64,000 nt of DNA from JADJLQ01 sp038251405. Its GTDB lineage: Bacteria; Bacteroidota; Bacteroidia; Chitinophagales; Saprospiraceae. The translations under genes and the position numbers were made by a program. Under the pieces are notes generated by a model that saw nothing but the letters and a program-made list of their open reading frames with translations, did no database searches and was not told the DNA's origin. Location: contig JBBSBH010000011.1 in NCBI GenBank assembly GCA_038251405.1, positions 62,001-126,000 of the forward strand, given 5' to 3'. Of the stretch, positions 1 to 9,821 are shown one piece after another. Every line of letters starts with the position of its first letter. The stretch's first letter is position 1.

Positions 1-686
1 TAATTTTAAATAAAAGTGAACTTCAAAGTATCCCTATATATTCTAAATCAGAGGATGGAGTTTTTTGGCTAAATAATTTCTTAGCTGGTTTAGATATGGT
101 TACGCTATACACCATTATTAGCGAATATAATCCTACTCGAATTATCGAAATTGGGTCTGGACATAGCACTGCTGTAATGCGCAGCGCAATACGGGCCGGA
201 AAATTGCAATCTAAAATTACCTGTATTGATCCCAATCCGCGAAGGGATATCCAGGATTTAGCTGATCGTTGGATTCCAAATACTTTGGAAGATTTGAAGG
301 ACTTAAGTTTTTTTGCCGATTTAAGTAAAGGGGATATTGTTTTTTTTGATGGCTCTCATATTTCATTAGCCAATTCGGATGTTACTGTGTTTTTTTTGGA
401 AGTTCTTCCTATGCTGCCTCCAGGTGTAATAGTACATATCCATGATATTTATTTGCCATATGATTATCCTTTGGAGATGATTCAGAGAGGATATAATGAA
501 CAGTATTTACTTTCATTAGCTCTTACCTTAGGCGGAGATAAATTCGAGGTAATATTCCCAGCTTTTTATACTTATAATAGAAAAGAAGCTCAGAATCGAT
601 TAAATGAATATTTATGGAAGTTTATACCTGACTCCCATTTAATTGAAAAACATGGAGGCTCATTTTGGTTTAAAATTAAATCATGA
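1..686 (+). CDS. Class I SAM-dependent methyltransferase, 5' truncated
   Basis: The reading frame is open from base 3, so the gene begins before the window; 227 residues are visible. The sequence EIGSGHST is a Rossmann motif I for S-adenosylmethionine. It is followed by an acidic ribose-binding strand (ITCIDPNP) and later by FFDGSH and HIHDIYLP, a layout typical of the Methyltransf_24 type often found in surface-polysaccharide clusters. The substrate cannot be told. An internal ATG at 96 would cut into the fold just before motif I, so it is not the likely start. The stop overlaps the next start in an ATGA arrangement (683-686), indicating translational coupling to the following membrane protein. 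Confidence 0.75.
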   Translation, partial: ILNKSELQSIPIYSKSEDGVFWLNNFLAGLDMVTLYTIISEYNPTRIIEIGSGHSTAVMRSAIRAGKLQSKITCIDPNPRRDIQDLADRWIPNTLEDLKDLSFFADLSKGDIVFFDGSHISLANSDVTVFFLEVLPMLPPGVIVHIHDIYLPYDYPLEMIQRGYNEQYLLSLALTLGGDKFEVIFPAFYTYNRKEAQNRLNEYLWKFIPDSHLIEKHGGSFWFKIKS

Positions 687-2419
687 ATTCTTCCAGGTTG
701 GTACTTATTATTTCTATGGTAGTAATGGCTTATGCCAGCTTGTGGTATTACCCAAAATGGAAAATGACCCGAACTGAAGCAACTATAAGCTGGGATGTAT
801 CGGGATATTATTTGTATTTACCTGCCTTATTCATTTATCATGATATTAAAGAACTCAAATTTAAATCACGGATAGATTCAATATATTACCCAAGCAGTAG
901 TCCCTACCAGTCTTTTGTTCATTCTTCCGGGAATCAGGTAATGAAATATACTTGTGGATTAGCTGTTTTGTACTCCCCTTTTTTCTTAATGGCACATCTA
1001 TTAGCCAAGCCTTTAGGTTATATTCCGGACGGGTATTCTCAAATTTATCAATTATTTATTTCTATTGGTAGCCTGGTATGGGCTTTTATTGGATTGTTTT
1101 TTTTAAGAAGACTTTTGTTGATTTATTTTAAAGATGTAACGGTAGCTTTTTCTTTGGCTATATTGATTTTGGGAACTAATTATTTAGATTATGCTTCTAT
1201 TACAGGGGCGATGTCACATAATTATTTATTTTCTTTATACTCCATCCTTTTATTTTCTATTGATAGATATTATAACTCATTACGAAAAGTATGGTTTCTC
1301 CTTGCTTGTCTCCTAATAGGCCTCATGGTATTGATCCGGCCTACTGAAATCATCAGTGTATTCTTGCTTTTTTTATGGAATATTGATACTACATTAGCAT
1401 TGAAACAAAGAATAAATTATTTTATTCACCATACATCGCTTTCATTAGTTGGGATTTTGGCTTTTTTTATTTTTCCATTAGTACAAATTTATTATTGGAA
1501 ATTTGTTTCAGGCGAATGGTTAGTTTATAGTTATCAGGAGCAAGGATTTAGTTGGTTAGAAGGACATCATATTTTACAAGGATTATTTAGTTACAGAGCA
1601 GGCTGGTTAGTATATACTCCTATCATGATATTGGTGCTGATAGGAATGATAAAGCTTGGATTTAGTAGAATTACAGGAAGATGGTTATTTATTGGATTTA
1701 TATTATTGTCTCTTTATCTCACATTTGCATGGGACGAATGGACCTATGGTGGTAGTTTAGGCCAGAGGGCACTAATTCAACATTATCCCATAATGATTTT
1801 TCCAATTTGCTTTTTATTGGGCGATATAGTTAAGATAAGACCATTGCTTTATGTATTTGTACTATTTGCATCATTTTGTATTTATTATAATCTTTGGTTG
1901 ACTCATCAAGCTCATAAAGGCGGTATTTACGAAGCTGGCATGATGAATAAGGCATACTTCTGGAATACATTATTTAAGAATGAAAACCTCCAAGAGAATA
2001 AGAAATTGCTAGATACCAATGAGCCTGTATATGATTTTAATGATGATGCTGGAAGAATGATAATCGATACCATTTTCCATGTGGAAAGTACATGTGCAAA
2101 TAATTCTAATTCAGTGAGTTTATATTCACATCAAATGCAAAAAGGAAAGTTAAAAGTGGAATTGTTAGCTAAAGCAAGTCTTAAAGAATGGGATGTTTGG
2201 CAAATGGCCCAATTAGTAATTCAGTATCAAAAGGATAATAAAACAGTTAAATCCACTATTTTGAGATTGCATCGTTTTTTGAATGATAATGATGAAAAAT
2301 GGATTAGCCTGGTAACTAAAAGTCCAGCCGGTGAATATGATAAATTGAATATTAGCATTTGGAATCCAAGTAATAAAAATATCTGCATTAAAGAATTAAA
2401 ACTGTTTATTGAAAACTAA
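683..2419 (+). CDS. Polytopic membrane protein, GT-C glycosyltransferase-like
   Basis: A 578-residue protein with about ten hydrophobic segments filling residues 1-420 and a soluble C-terminal tail of about 150 residues. The early loop WDVSGYYLYLP between the first segments contains an acidic residue where GT-C enzymes (lipid-linked sugar users) carry their catalytic aspartate. The sequence reads as one of the Bacteroidota 'hypothetical membrane protein' families near glycosyltransferases, but no catalytic motif is certain. It starts at an ATG overlapping the upstream methyltransferase stop by 4 bases and overlaps the next gene by 11 bases, so all three form one operon. A role in transferring a sugar from a polyprenyl carrier at the periplasmic face is inference. 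Confidence 0.6.
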   Translation: MNSSRLVLIISMVVMAYASLWYYPKWKMTRTEATISWDVSGYYLYLPALFIYHDIKELKFKSRIDSIYYPSSSPYQSFVHSSGNQVMKYTCGLAVLYSPFFLMAHLLAKPLGYIPDGYSQIYQLFISIGSLVWAFIGLFFLRRLLLIYFKDVTVAFSLAILILGTNYLDYASITGAMSHNYLFSLYSILLFSIDRYYNSLRKVWFLLACLLIGLMVLIRPTEIISVFLLFLWNIDTTLALKQRINYFIHHTSLSLVGILAFFIFPLVQIYYWKFVSGEWLVYSYQEQGFSWLEGHHILQGLFSYRAGWLVYTPIMILVLIGMIKLGFSRITGRWLFIGFILLSLYLTFAWDEWTYGGSLGQRALIQHYPIMIFPICFLLGDIVKIRPLLYVFVLFASFCIYYNLWLTHQAHKGGIYEAGMMNKAYFWNTLFKNENLQENKKLLDTNEPVYDFNDDAGRMIIDTIFHVESTCANNSNSVSLYSHQMQKGKLKVELLAKASLKEWDVWQMAQLVIQYQKDNKTVKSTILRLHRFLNDNDEKWISLVTKSPAGEYDKLNISIWNPSNKNICIKELKLFIEN

Positions 2420-4517
2420 GTATATTAATTGGTTAGATATTGCCTTTTCAGTTATGATAGGATTGATATTTACCCGTATTATAATTGGATGGGATAAGCT
2501 TAACCCTGTTAATACGCACTGGCTTTTGTTACCAGGCAGTGATTTTTCTTATCATTACTTAGCCTGGGAATATTTCAAAGACACTCCCTGGTCCTGGCCT
2601 TTAGGCAGCATTCAAGGGTACGCCTATCCAATGCGTAATAGTGTGATGTACACCGATAGCATTCCAATTTTCGCCATTATTTTTAAATTATTTAGATCTA
2701 TTCTTCCTGATGATTTTCAATATTTTGGAATCTGGCATTGCCTTTCTTATTGCTTAAATACGTTATTCGGAGTTTTAATTGCCCGGTCTATAGGGTACAA
2801 CAAATGGATGTCCTGGCTTGTATCTATTTTTTTTACTGGTGCTGTTGTCTTAATCGCCCGGTTTGGTCATGCTGCTTTATGTGGTCAATGGGTTATTCTT
2901 TGGGCCCTATATGTATTTATAAAAAGGAGCGAGTGGCAAATAGGAAAGACAAGACTACATCTTTCTGCTAATATATTAGTAACCAGCTTTATACATCCCT
3001 ATTTATTTTTTATGATTATAGGATTGATTACGGCTATTTCATTTCAACTATACAAGGATGGGAAACAAACTATTTTTCAATCTATCAAATTAGTATTGTC
3101 ATTTATTTTGATTGGGTTATTGGGATGGTATATGAGTGGAGCTTTTATGTTTAAAGGATTATTATCTGATGGATTAGGGAAATTCTCAGCTAATCTGAAT
3201 ACTTTTATTAATGCCTGGGATGTAGGTAAACTGGGTCCTTCATTTAGCTATTACGGTGATGGCCAAGGTGAAGGTATTGGATATTTGGGTCTGGGCATAT
3301 TAATGCTACTGCTTTTCATATCCATATATTCTATTTTTTACAAAAGGTTTAAGATTATTCCAATTGAAATTAATTGGTTTTTAATGGCTTGTATCTTTTT
3401 TTTTATTTTTGCTTTAAGTCCAAAATGGACTTTAGGAAATTACTTAGTCATTGATTGGAAATACAATGATTATATATCGAGAACATTCAGAGGCACAGGA
3501 AGATTTATTTGGCCATTATATTATTTTATTTTTTATTTGGCATTTGCAAAACTTAAAGAATTTGATTTAAGTAAAATAGCTTTATCTTTTATCATTCCAT
3601 TGGCTTTTATTATTCAAACTATTGATCTGCTACCGCTCTGGAAGAGGAATCCATATGTAGATATTGCCCCTCCGCCCTTGCCCTACCATGATGAAATGAA
3701 CACCATTATTTCAAAAGCAGGCAAAGTAATAGTTTATCCCCCTTATGCAGCTACTATTTCAGACTTTTCAGACTATATTTATTTTGTAGATTTAGCTCAG
3801 CATAACAGTAAGCCTGTAACGGCAGGTTATGGAGCCAGATTTCCATATGAAGTAGGAGCACGTTTCAGAGACAGCCTGCAAGATTTTGAAAGCTATTTTT
3901 TACATAATCCGAAAGACATAATCATTACCAATATTGACTCGCTTGATTTGCATAAACATCTATTACGTGTCGTAGGGGGAAAATCATTTCAATTTGAACG
4001 ATATAGAATATTTGTACCCAACAGCATGGATTCACCTCTCCCTGATTCAACAGCTTTCATGTTAATAAGTAGCGAATCGAGTAAAAGTTTAAAGGAATAC
4101 TTACAAGCTCAAAAAAACTACATTATTGCAGGTGTCATACAACAAGAGGGTAGAAGTCACTTAAGTACTGAATCTATGGATTATTTTAAGAGTATAGGAT
4201 CATCCGTTGATTCTTTGCGATTTGGAGGAGCATGGTGTTTTATGGTACACAAAGGAAAATTATTAGAAGAAAAAATTTCCAATATGAATGCCACCACACT
4301 CGCATGGAGTTTTATTTGTTCCAGGGATAGTTTAACTTTTAATTTGTTCTCAGGAGGAAATACTTCAAATGAAAACGCTTCATCGATTACAGTCAGGCAC
4401 CAGGAACATTCATTTAACAAAAGAGGCCTTAATCTGGCAGTCTTTGATTCCTGTGGTAATTTGATAGACAGGGTTTTATATGATAGTTATCTCTCTGATC
4501 GGTTTAACTCCCGATAA
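2409..4517 (+). CDS. DUF6311-like polytopic membrane protein (GT-C type)
   Basis: A 702-residue protein with about ten to twelve membrane segments in the first 410 residues and a periplasmic-type C-terminal domain of about 280 residues. The N-terminal loop GSDFSYHYLAWEYF and the later sequence YTDSIPIFAIIFK resemble the DUF6311 family of envelope glycosyltransferase-like proteins; this assignment is from memory of the family pattern. The start is a TTG overlapping the previous gene by 11 bases. The next ATG (2454) would remove half of the first membrane helix (WLDIAFSVMIGLIFTRIII), so the TTG is preferred. The last gene of a three-gene operon; the acceptor and donor are unknown. Confidence 0.6.
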   Translation: MKTKYINWLDIAFSVMIGLIFTRIIIGWDKLNPVNTHWLLLPGSDFSYHYLAWEYFKDTPWSWPLGSIQGYAYPMRNSVMYTDSIPIFAIIFKLFRSILPDDFQYFGIWHCLSYCLNTLFGVLIARSIGYNKWMSWLVSIFFTGAVVLIARFGHAALCGQWVILWALYVFIKRSEWQIGKTRLHLSANILVTSFIHPYLFFMIIGLITAISFQLYKDGKQTIFQSIKLVLSFILIGLLGWYMSGAFMFKGLLSDGLGKFSANLNTFINAWDVGKLGPSFSYYGDGQGEGIGYLGLGILMLLLFISIYSIFYKRFKIIPIEINWFLMACIFFFIFALSPKWTLGNYLVIDWKYNDYISRTFRGTGRFIWPLYYFIFYLAFAKLKEFDLSKIALSFIIPLAFIIQTIDLLPLWKRNPYVDIAPPPLPYHDEMNTIISKAGKVIVYPPYAATISDFSDYIYFVDLAQHNSKPVTAGYGARFPYEVGARFRDSLQDFESYFLHNPKDIIITNIDSLDLHKHLLRVVGGKSFQFERYRIFVPNSMDSPLPDSTAFMLISSESSKSLKEYLQAQKNYIIAGVIQQEGRSHLSTESMDYFKSIGSSVDSLRFGGAWCFMVHKGKLLEEKISNMNATTLAWSFICSRDSLTFNLFSGGNTSNENASSITVRHQEHSFNKRGLNLAVFDSCGNLIDRVLYDSYLSDRFNSR

Positions 4518-4578
4518 TTTACTTTGATTCATATTAAACTTTTCTTTCAATTGAATTTATCCTATTTTCGCAGATAGA

Positions 4579-6876
4579 ATGTCAGAACTTACCACTTCCA
4601 AAACAGATTATTTATCGGATCTCAATCAGCCACAGCGGGAGGCAGTGACAGCCAAAGATGGCCCATTGATAGTAATTGCCGGTCCGGGAAGTGGCAAAAC
4701 CAGAGTGTTGACTTATCGAATCTCTTATTTGATAGAAATAGGTGTGGCCCCCTGGAATATACTTGCTCTTACTTTTACAAATAAGGCTGCTAAAGAAATG
4801 AAAGAACGAATAGAAGCGGTAGTTGGCTCAAAAGCTAAATATGTTTGGGCAGGCACTTACCATTCTATTTTTGCTAAAATTCTTCGGATAGAAGCATCTA
4901 AAATTGGTTTCACTTCAAACTTTACTATTTATGATAGCGATGATACTAAAAGTCTGATCGGAGATATCATATCTGAATTGAAATTGGATAAACAAATTTA
5001 TAATCCGGGGCAAATTAGAAATCGAATTTCATCAGCCAAATCAAATCTTATTTCTCCTAAATCTTATTTGCAACAAGATGAACTCATGCAGCAAGACAAG
5101 ATGAATAAGATTCCCTTGTTTCCTACCATTTATGAACGGTACGTAAACCGCTGCCACAAGGCCGGAGCAATGGATTTTGATGACCTGTTATATCAAATGT
5201 ATATACTGTTGTTTAAGAATCCAGATAATATAAAGGAAAAATACCAACGCCAATTTCAATACATATTGGTGGATGAGTTTCAGGATACTAATTACTTACA
5301 ATATGCAATTGTAAAGCAGTTGATTGATTACCCGGGCAGTCCTAGAAATATTTGTATTGTAGGAGATGATGCACAAAGTATATATGCTTTCAGAGGAGCT
5401 ACCATCCGAAATATATTGGATTTTGAAAAGGATTACCCGGATCACCAGAAATACAAACTCGAACAAAATTATAGATCGACAGAGCATATTGTCTCGGCCG
5501 CTAACCAGGTAATTAGTAATAATAAAAACCAATTGGAGAAGACGCTGTGGACGGATGAGAGTGGTGGATCTAAAATTAGATTGATGAAAGCCGTTTCAGA
5601 TATAGAAGAAGGCAAACGGGTAGCGGATGGAATCATAGAATGGAAAAACAGAGCAGGGCTATCCAATTCTTCTTTTGCTATATTGTATCGCACAAATGCT
5701 CAGTCGAGAATTTTGGAAGAGCAATTGCGCAGAGCCAATATTCCATATAAAGTATTCGGAGGACTTTCATTTTATCAACGAAAGGAAATAAAGGATTTTA
5801 TAGCTTATCTCAGGGTAGCCACTAATGCCAATGATGAAGAAGCATTAAAAAGGATTATAAATTATCCCCGTAGAGGAATAGGTGATTCTACTGTACAGAA
5901 AGTGCTGGACCATGCCAATGCACATCAAATAACTCTTTGGGAAGCCTTGCACAACCCGGAATTAGCAGGTAGATCTTTAAATGCCATCAGGCAGTTTTTG
6001 AAAATAATGCATGACTGTATCAAGCAGGCCAATGAAGCTGATGCCTACTCAGCAGCAATGTATATCGGGAAGCATAGTGGTCTTTTGGATGCCTTAAAAG
6101 GTGATAAAACGCAAGAAGGACTAGGTAGGTTAGAAAATGTAAATGCCTTACTCGACGGTATACAAGAGTATATCGAAAACGATGAAGCTACTGATGACAC
6201 AGAAGTCGAAATTAACAAGAGTCTGAGTGAATATCTTCAAACCATTTCTTTGTTAACCGACCAGGACGAAGAAATAAAAAACCTTGATTTTGTAACACTT
6301 ATGTCTGTGCATGCTGCCAAAGGATTAGAGTTTCATACCGTGTTTATAGTGGGTATGGAAGAAAATCTTTTTCCCAGTTATATGAGCATGGCAGATCCTG
6401 ATCAATTGGAAGAAGAGCGAAGACTTTTTTATGTGGCCATTACGCGTGCCAAACGACAATTGGTAATGACCTATGCTGGTATGCGTTATCAGTTTGGGCA
6501 AGCCAGATATAATGACCCCAGCAGATTCCTGGAAGAGATCGATGGAGAGCATATAGATTCTGCGGTCACCTTGAGAAATGTGGGTCCTTTTTCCGATGGT
6601 CCAAGAATCTTAGCCACTATTCCCCGGCTGGGAAACAACCGTGCAAAGACATCAAATAGTATTGATCCAAAGGATTTTAAAGCCGACAATGCCGAGCATA
6701 TCCAGGTAGGAATGGAAGTTCTGCACATGAAATTCGGTGCAGGCAAAGTACTTCACATCGATGGTGCAAGAGATAATCGGGTAGCAACCATCGAATTTAA
6801 AGCACTGGATGATCCTCAAAGAAGAATTATGTTAAAGTTCAGTAAGCTGCAAATTATCAATAGATCTGAAAATTAG
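4579..6876 (+). CDS. pcrA: UvrD/PcrA-type superfamily 1 DNA helicase
   Basis: A full-length 3'-5' DNA helicase of 765 residues. All SF1A motifs are visible: Q-motif LNQPQREAV (15-23), Walker A AGPGSGKT (34-41), Walker B VDEFQDTN (about 230), motif III VGDDAQSIYAFRGA (about 261), motif IV LEQNYRS, motif V SVHAAKGLEF (about 576) and motif VI FYVAITRAK (about 617). The C-terminus has the Tudor-like tail of PcrA/UvrD (MKFGAGKVL) that binds RNA polymerase in studied members. Expected roles are nucleotide-excision repair and clearing of replication or transcription conflicts. The sequence TATTTTCG at 4563-4570, one base off TAnnTTTG, lies 8 bases before the ATG and may be its -7 element. The gene converges on the thioredoxin-like gene with a one-base gap. 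Confidence 0.95.
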   Translation: MSELTTSKTDYLSDLNQPQREAVTAKDGPLIVIAGPGSGKTRVLTYRISYLIEIGVAPWNILALTFTNKAAKEMKERIEAVVGSKAKYVWAGTYHSIFAKILRIEASKIGFTSNFTIYDSDDTKSLIGDIISELKLDKQIYNPGQIRNRISSAKSNLISPKSYLQQDELMQQDKMNKIPLFPTIYERYVNRCHKAGAMDFDDLLYQMYILLFKNPDNIKEKYQRQFQYILVDEFQDTNYLQYAIVKQLIDYPGSPRNICIVGDDAQSIYAFRGATIRNILDFEKDYPDHQKYKLEQNYRSTEHIVSAANQVISNNKNQLEKTLWTDESGGSKIRLMKAVSDIEEGKRVADGIIEWKNRAGLSNSSFAILYRTNAQSRILEEQLRRANIPYKVFGGLSFYQRKEIKDFIAYLRVATNANDEEALKRIINYPRRGIGDSTVQKVLDHANAHQITLWEALHNPELAGRSLNAIRQFLKIMHDCIKQANEADAYSAAMYIGKHSGLLDALKGDKTQEGLGRLENVNALLDGIQEYIENDEATDDTEVEINKSLSEYLQTISLLTDQDEEIKNLDFVTLMSVHAAKGLEFHTVFIVGMEENLFPSYMSMADPDQLEEERRLFYVAITRAKRQLVMTYAGMRYQFGQARYNDPSRFLEEIDGEHIDSAVTLRNVGPFSDGPRILATIPRLGNNRAKTSNSIDPKDFKADNAEHIQVGMEVLHMKFGAGKVLHIDGARDNRVATIEFKALDDPQRRIMLKFSKLQIINRSEN

Positions 6877-6877
6877 C

Positions 6878-7993
6878 CTAATTTAAAAGTTCTTTCAATT
6901 TTAAAGCTAATGCATCCCCTCTTAGTCCTTTTGCTATAATCTTACCATTTTGATCGAGTAAAAAATTCTGTGGAATTCCTTGTACCCCATACATCGCTGC
7001 AATGGCACTTTTCCATCCCTTCAAATCAGATACATGTGACCAAGTCAGGTTGTCCTGAGCAATAGCAGAAATCCATTTATCTTTTTCCTGATCTAAGGAA
7101 ACACCTAAAACTTCAAATCCTTTTTTATTAAATTCTTCAAAAGTCTTTACCATATTCGGATTTTCCTGCCTGCAAGGAGCACACCAACTGGCCCAAAAAT
7201 CCACTAGTACATGCTTGCCTTTAAGAGAAGATAGTTTCAATATTTTTCCATCAGGAGTTAATCCTTCAAATTCTGGAGCTATAGCACCTAATGCTGTTTT
7301 AGCCGATGCATCAACCAGTGATTTTAATCGTGTACCAAAGAAAGAATTTTTTACATCTTCAGACAGGAGAGCATATAGTCCGCTAAGGTCCTGATCTCCT
7401 CCGCCACTGCTGCCTGCCATTAAACCAATATAAGCACTCAGCATAGAAGTTGGATTTTTCTTGGCAAATTCTATATTCTTAGTATTTGTTTCTTTTTCTA
7501 TATTGATCAAAAGGGAAGTCACTGAATCGACGGTTTTTGCATTACCTGATTCTTGTGCAGCTGAACCTATTTGCATGAGTTCATTATATTTTGATTCAAT
7601 AGTTGAATTAATTTTTTTAAACTCTTCATTCAATTGATTTGTTGCCGTGCCAGTAACTTCAGCTTTAGTAACTTCGTCGCGATCGGCTTTAATATGGATA
7701 TTGCCGGGCTCAGTAAACATTTGAATGGCCGACATACCATCTGGGAAAGCCAATGTAGCCAATCTCGTTTGTTTGTCCTTTATATCAAAAGAAAATACAC
7801 CTCCTTTGATCCGCGCAGTGTCAATAATGGTCGAATCTTCATCATAGACTCTGTATAAAGTCATTACACCGTCCGGATAGTCTTTAATCTCACCGCTGAT
7901 GGCAACGCGAGCGGCAGGATCATCATTCGGCTTGCATGAAAAAATAAAAGAAGCTAGGCTTAAGGTGATGACTATTGAAATTAATTTGTGCAT
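6878..7993 (-). CDS. TlpA/ResA-like thioredoxin-fold lipoprotein with DUF4369-type N-domain
   Basis: A 371-residue secreted thiol-disulfide protein. The N-terminus has a short signal ending in SFIFSC, a probable lipobox, followed by a DUF4369-like beta domain (residues about 25-130), a helical linker, and a C-terminal AhpC/TSA-type thioredoxin domain with the active site WASWCAPC in the order expected for TlpA/ResA. It probably reduces disulfides of envelope proteins, for example for cytochrome c or other cofactor assembly. The frame is open 38 codons further upstream, but that longer start would run into the wecB gene and has no signal sequence; the ATG at 7993 gives a proper signal peptide. 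TACATTTA (8000-8007) sits 6 bases ahead of it. Confidence 0.85.
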   Translation of the reverse strand: MHKLISIVITLSLASFIFSCKPNDDPAARVAISGEIKDYPDGVMTLYRVYDEDSTIIDTARIKGGVFSFDIKDKQTRLATLAFPDGMSAIQMFTEPGNIHIKADRDEVTKAEVTGTATNQLNEEFKKINSTIESKYNELMQIGSAAQESGNAKTVDSVTSLLINIEKETNTKNIEFAKKNPTSMLSAYIGLMAGSSGGGDQDLSGLYALLSEDVKNSFFGTRLKSLVDASAKTALGAIAPEFEGLTPDGKILKLSSLKGKHVLVDFWASWCAPCRQENPNMVKTFEEFNKKGFEVLGVSLDQEKDKWISAIAQDNLTWSHVSDLKGWKSAIAAMYGVQGIPQNFLLDQNGKIIAKGLRGDALALKLKELLN

Positions 7994-8025
7994 TAGTAAT
8001 AAATGTATAATTGTGAAAAATAATT

Positions 8026-9048
8026 TTAAAGTTGAAGATATTCTTGCAAGTGATCTACTATGGCAATTCTTGCGTTGCCATCTCCAAAAGGATTCAGGCC
8101 ATTCCATTGTGGGTGATCATATGCCCAGTGATAATTTGAAAGAATTTCTGTATTTACCAGTTTGCCCACGCCTACTTCCAGTCCTTCAGGTCGTTCGGTA
8201 TTCTCTCTGCAAATCAATATTTTTTTTCTAAATGCAGCACATTCTTCCTGCAGGCCTCCGGAGTCGCTGATTACAAATTTTGCTTCACTGATAAGTTTCA
8301 GCATCTCAGCATATTCCAAAGGCTCTATCACATTTACTTTTTTGAAAATATATTTATGTGATTTTACATTGGGGTTATTATTCATTGGAAAAATAATTTC
8401 CAACTCAGGATGTCTATTCGCCAACTCTTCAATCTCGGTAAAAAGTTTTTTCATTCTATCTCCATAGTTTTCTCTTCGATTCAAAACGATGAGTACTTTG
8501 TTTCCATATGAGATTTCATAATTCTTGATATTGCAGGCATCGATAACGGTATTGCCTGTTAATCTTGCATTCTGTATACCTTCATGTTGTAAATTTCGCA
8601 TGGCTTTTTCTGTAGGTGCCCAATGCAGTGTGGCAATGCGTGAAATCATTTGGCGGTATCCTTCTTCAGGAAATGGGGTAGTAAGGTCGTTAGTGCGGAG
8701 CCCTGCTTCCACATGGCCTATTGGCACTTTGTTGTTAAAAGCTGACAAGGCGCAGGCAAACGAACTGGATGTATCTCCCTGCACTATTAAAAACTTGGTT
8801 TCTCCTTTGCCTAGAATTTGGTCCAGTTTTAATAAGATGGAGCTTATAGTATCTCCTAAAGAAGAACGTAAACGCATCACATCAAGCCAGTAATCAGGAG
8901 TAGGTATGGTGTTTTTAAATTGAAGATACATATCCTTATGTTGCCCGGTAAAAGCCGTTTTGAAACGAATTCCTCTGGATTTCAATTCTTCAATCACAGG
9001 AGTAAGTTTTATGATTTCTGGACGAGTGCCAAAACAAACTAGTACCAT
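8026..9048 (-). CDS. wecB: UDP-N-acetylglucosamine 2-epimerase (non-hydrolysing)
   Basis: Interconverts UDP-GlcNAc and UDP-ManNAc in the cytosol, feeding ManNAc-containing surface polysaccharides. The 340-residue protein shows the family marks in order: FGTRPEIIKL (6-15), GQH, VQGDTSSSFA, GHVEAGLRT, the acidic PFPEEGYRQ segment, and the C-terminal nucleotide site SDSGGLQEECA followed by RENTERPEGLEVG. It is slightly shorter than the usual 360-380 residues, mainly at the C-terminus. It stands alone rather than in a polysaccharide cluster, and lies 32 bases upstream of the thioredoxin-fold lipoprotein on the same strand, so the two could be co-transcribed. Confidence 0.92.
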   Translation of the reverse strand: MVLVCFGTRPEIIKLTPVIEELKSRGIRFKTAFTGQHKDMYLQFKNTIPTPDYWLDVMRLRSSLGDTISSILLKLDQILGKGETKFLIVQGDTSSSFACALSAFNNKVPIGHVEAGLRTNDLTTPFPEEGYRQMISRIATLHWAPTEKAMRNLQHEGIQNARLTGNTVIDACNIKNYEISYGNKVLIVLNRRENYGDRMKKLFTEIEELANRHPELEIIFPMNNNPNVKSHKYIFKKVNVIEPLEYAEMLKLISEAKFVISDSGGLQEECAAFRKKILICRENTERPEGLEVGVGKLVNTEILSNYHWAYDHPQWNGLNPFGDGNARIAIVDHLQEYLQL

Positions 9049-9269
9049 TGAGCCCGCAAGATAGGGGTATGCACCGAGATTTATACATTAGGTTTTGGAT
9101 GAAATAGGTATGCCAAAGGCCCCATCAAATGGAGAATGACATTGATTTTGTGGATCATACGCTTTAAAAGGTGTTATAAGATTAATACCTGATAATAAAG
9201 TGATAATCTTTTATATTTTTCTTTAGGTAGATATAAGTAATTTTATTTTTTTTGTAAACCATTAGAAAT

Positions 9270-9785
9270 ATGATTAAACGCAGAAAAGCACTCACTTCTA
9301 TAATAACCGGATTTGGAACTTTGATTTCTATGCCGGCCTGGGCAGATGGTTGGAGTTTAAAATCTCTTGGTAAGGTCCATTTTCTGAATACTGAAGACAA
9401 TTCTTTATTGACCGCAATTGTAGATACTATATTGCCAGCAACAGATACTCCAGGTGCTAAAGATGTAGGCGTCCCCACACTAATAGAAAAATTAATTCAA
9501 GATTGTCTTCCTGTGGATTCTCAGGATATCTACAGAATGGGATTGATAATGACTGATGCAGTGTCCATTGGTGATTATGGAAAAGGATTCAGGGAGTTGT
9601 CAACGGAAGAAAAATTATCTGTTTTAAAAAAAATGTCTGATTCTACATATCCAGATCAGAAAAATTTCATGGTTATGATTAAACGAATGACCATAGATGG
9701 GTATATGCGATCTGAATATGTAATGACCAATATTACCAATTTCGAATTCGCGCCTAACAGGTATTATGGATGTGTGCCAGTTTAA
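9270..9785 (+). CDS. Gluconate 2-dehydrogenase subunit 3-like protein
   Basis: A 171-residue protein with an N-terminal twin-arginine-like start (IKRRKALTSIITGFG), suggesting Tat export, followed by the Gluconate_2-dh3 domain, recognisable from LLTAIVDTILPATDTPGAKDVGVP near residues 45-70. In this family the small subunit accompanies a GMC-type flavoprotein and helps export or stabilise it. The GMC partner begins 36 bases downstream on the same strand, so the two form a two-gene operon. Which sugar or polyol the pair oxidises cannot be read from the sequence. Confidence 0.85.
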   Translation: MIKRRKALTSIITGFGTLISMPAWADGWSLKSLGKVHFLNTEDNSLLTAIVDTILPATDTPGAKDVGVPTLIEKLIQDCLPVDSQDIYRMGLIMTDAVSIGDYGKGFRELSTEEKLSVLKKMSDSTYPDQKNFMVMIKRMTIDGYMRSEYVMTNITNFEFAPNRYYGCVPV

Positions 9786-9821
9786 TTTTATTCTAAAAAC
9801 TTTTAATATTCTTCTATCAAT

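Noticed and set aside
8026..8107. Extended N-terminus of the thioredoxin-fold lipoprotein, overlapping wecB
   Set aside because: The extension has no signal peptide and overlaps wecB; the ATG at 7993 gives a proper lipoprotein signal.
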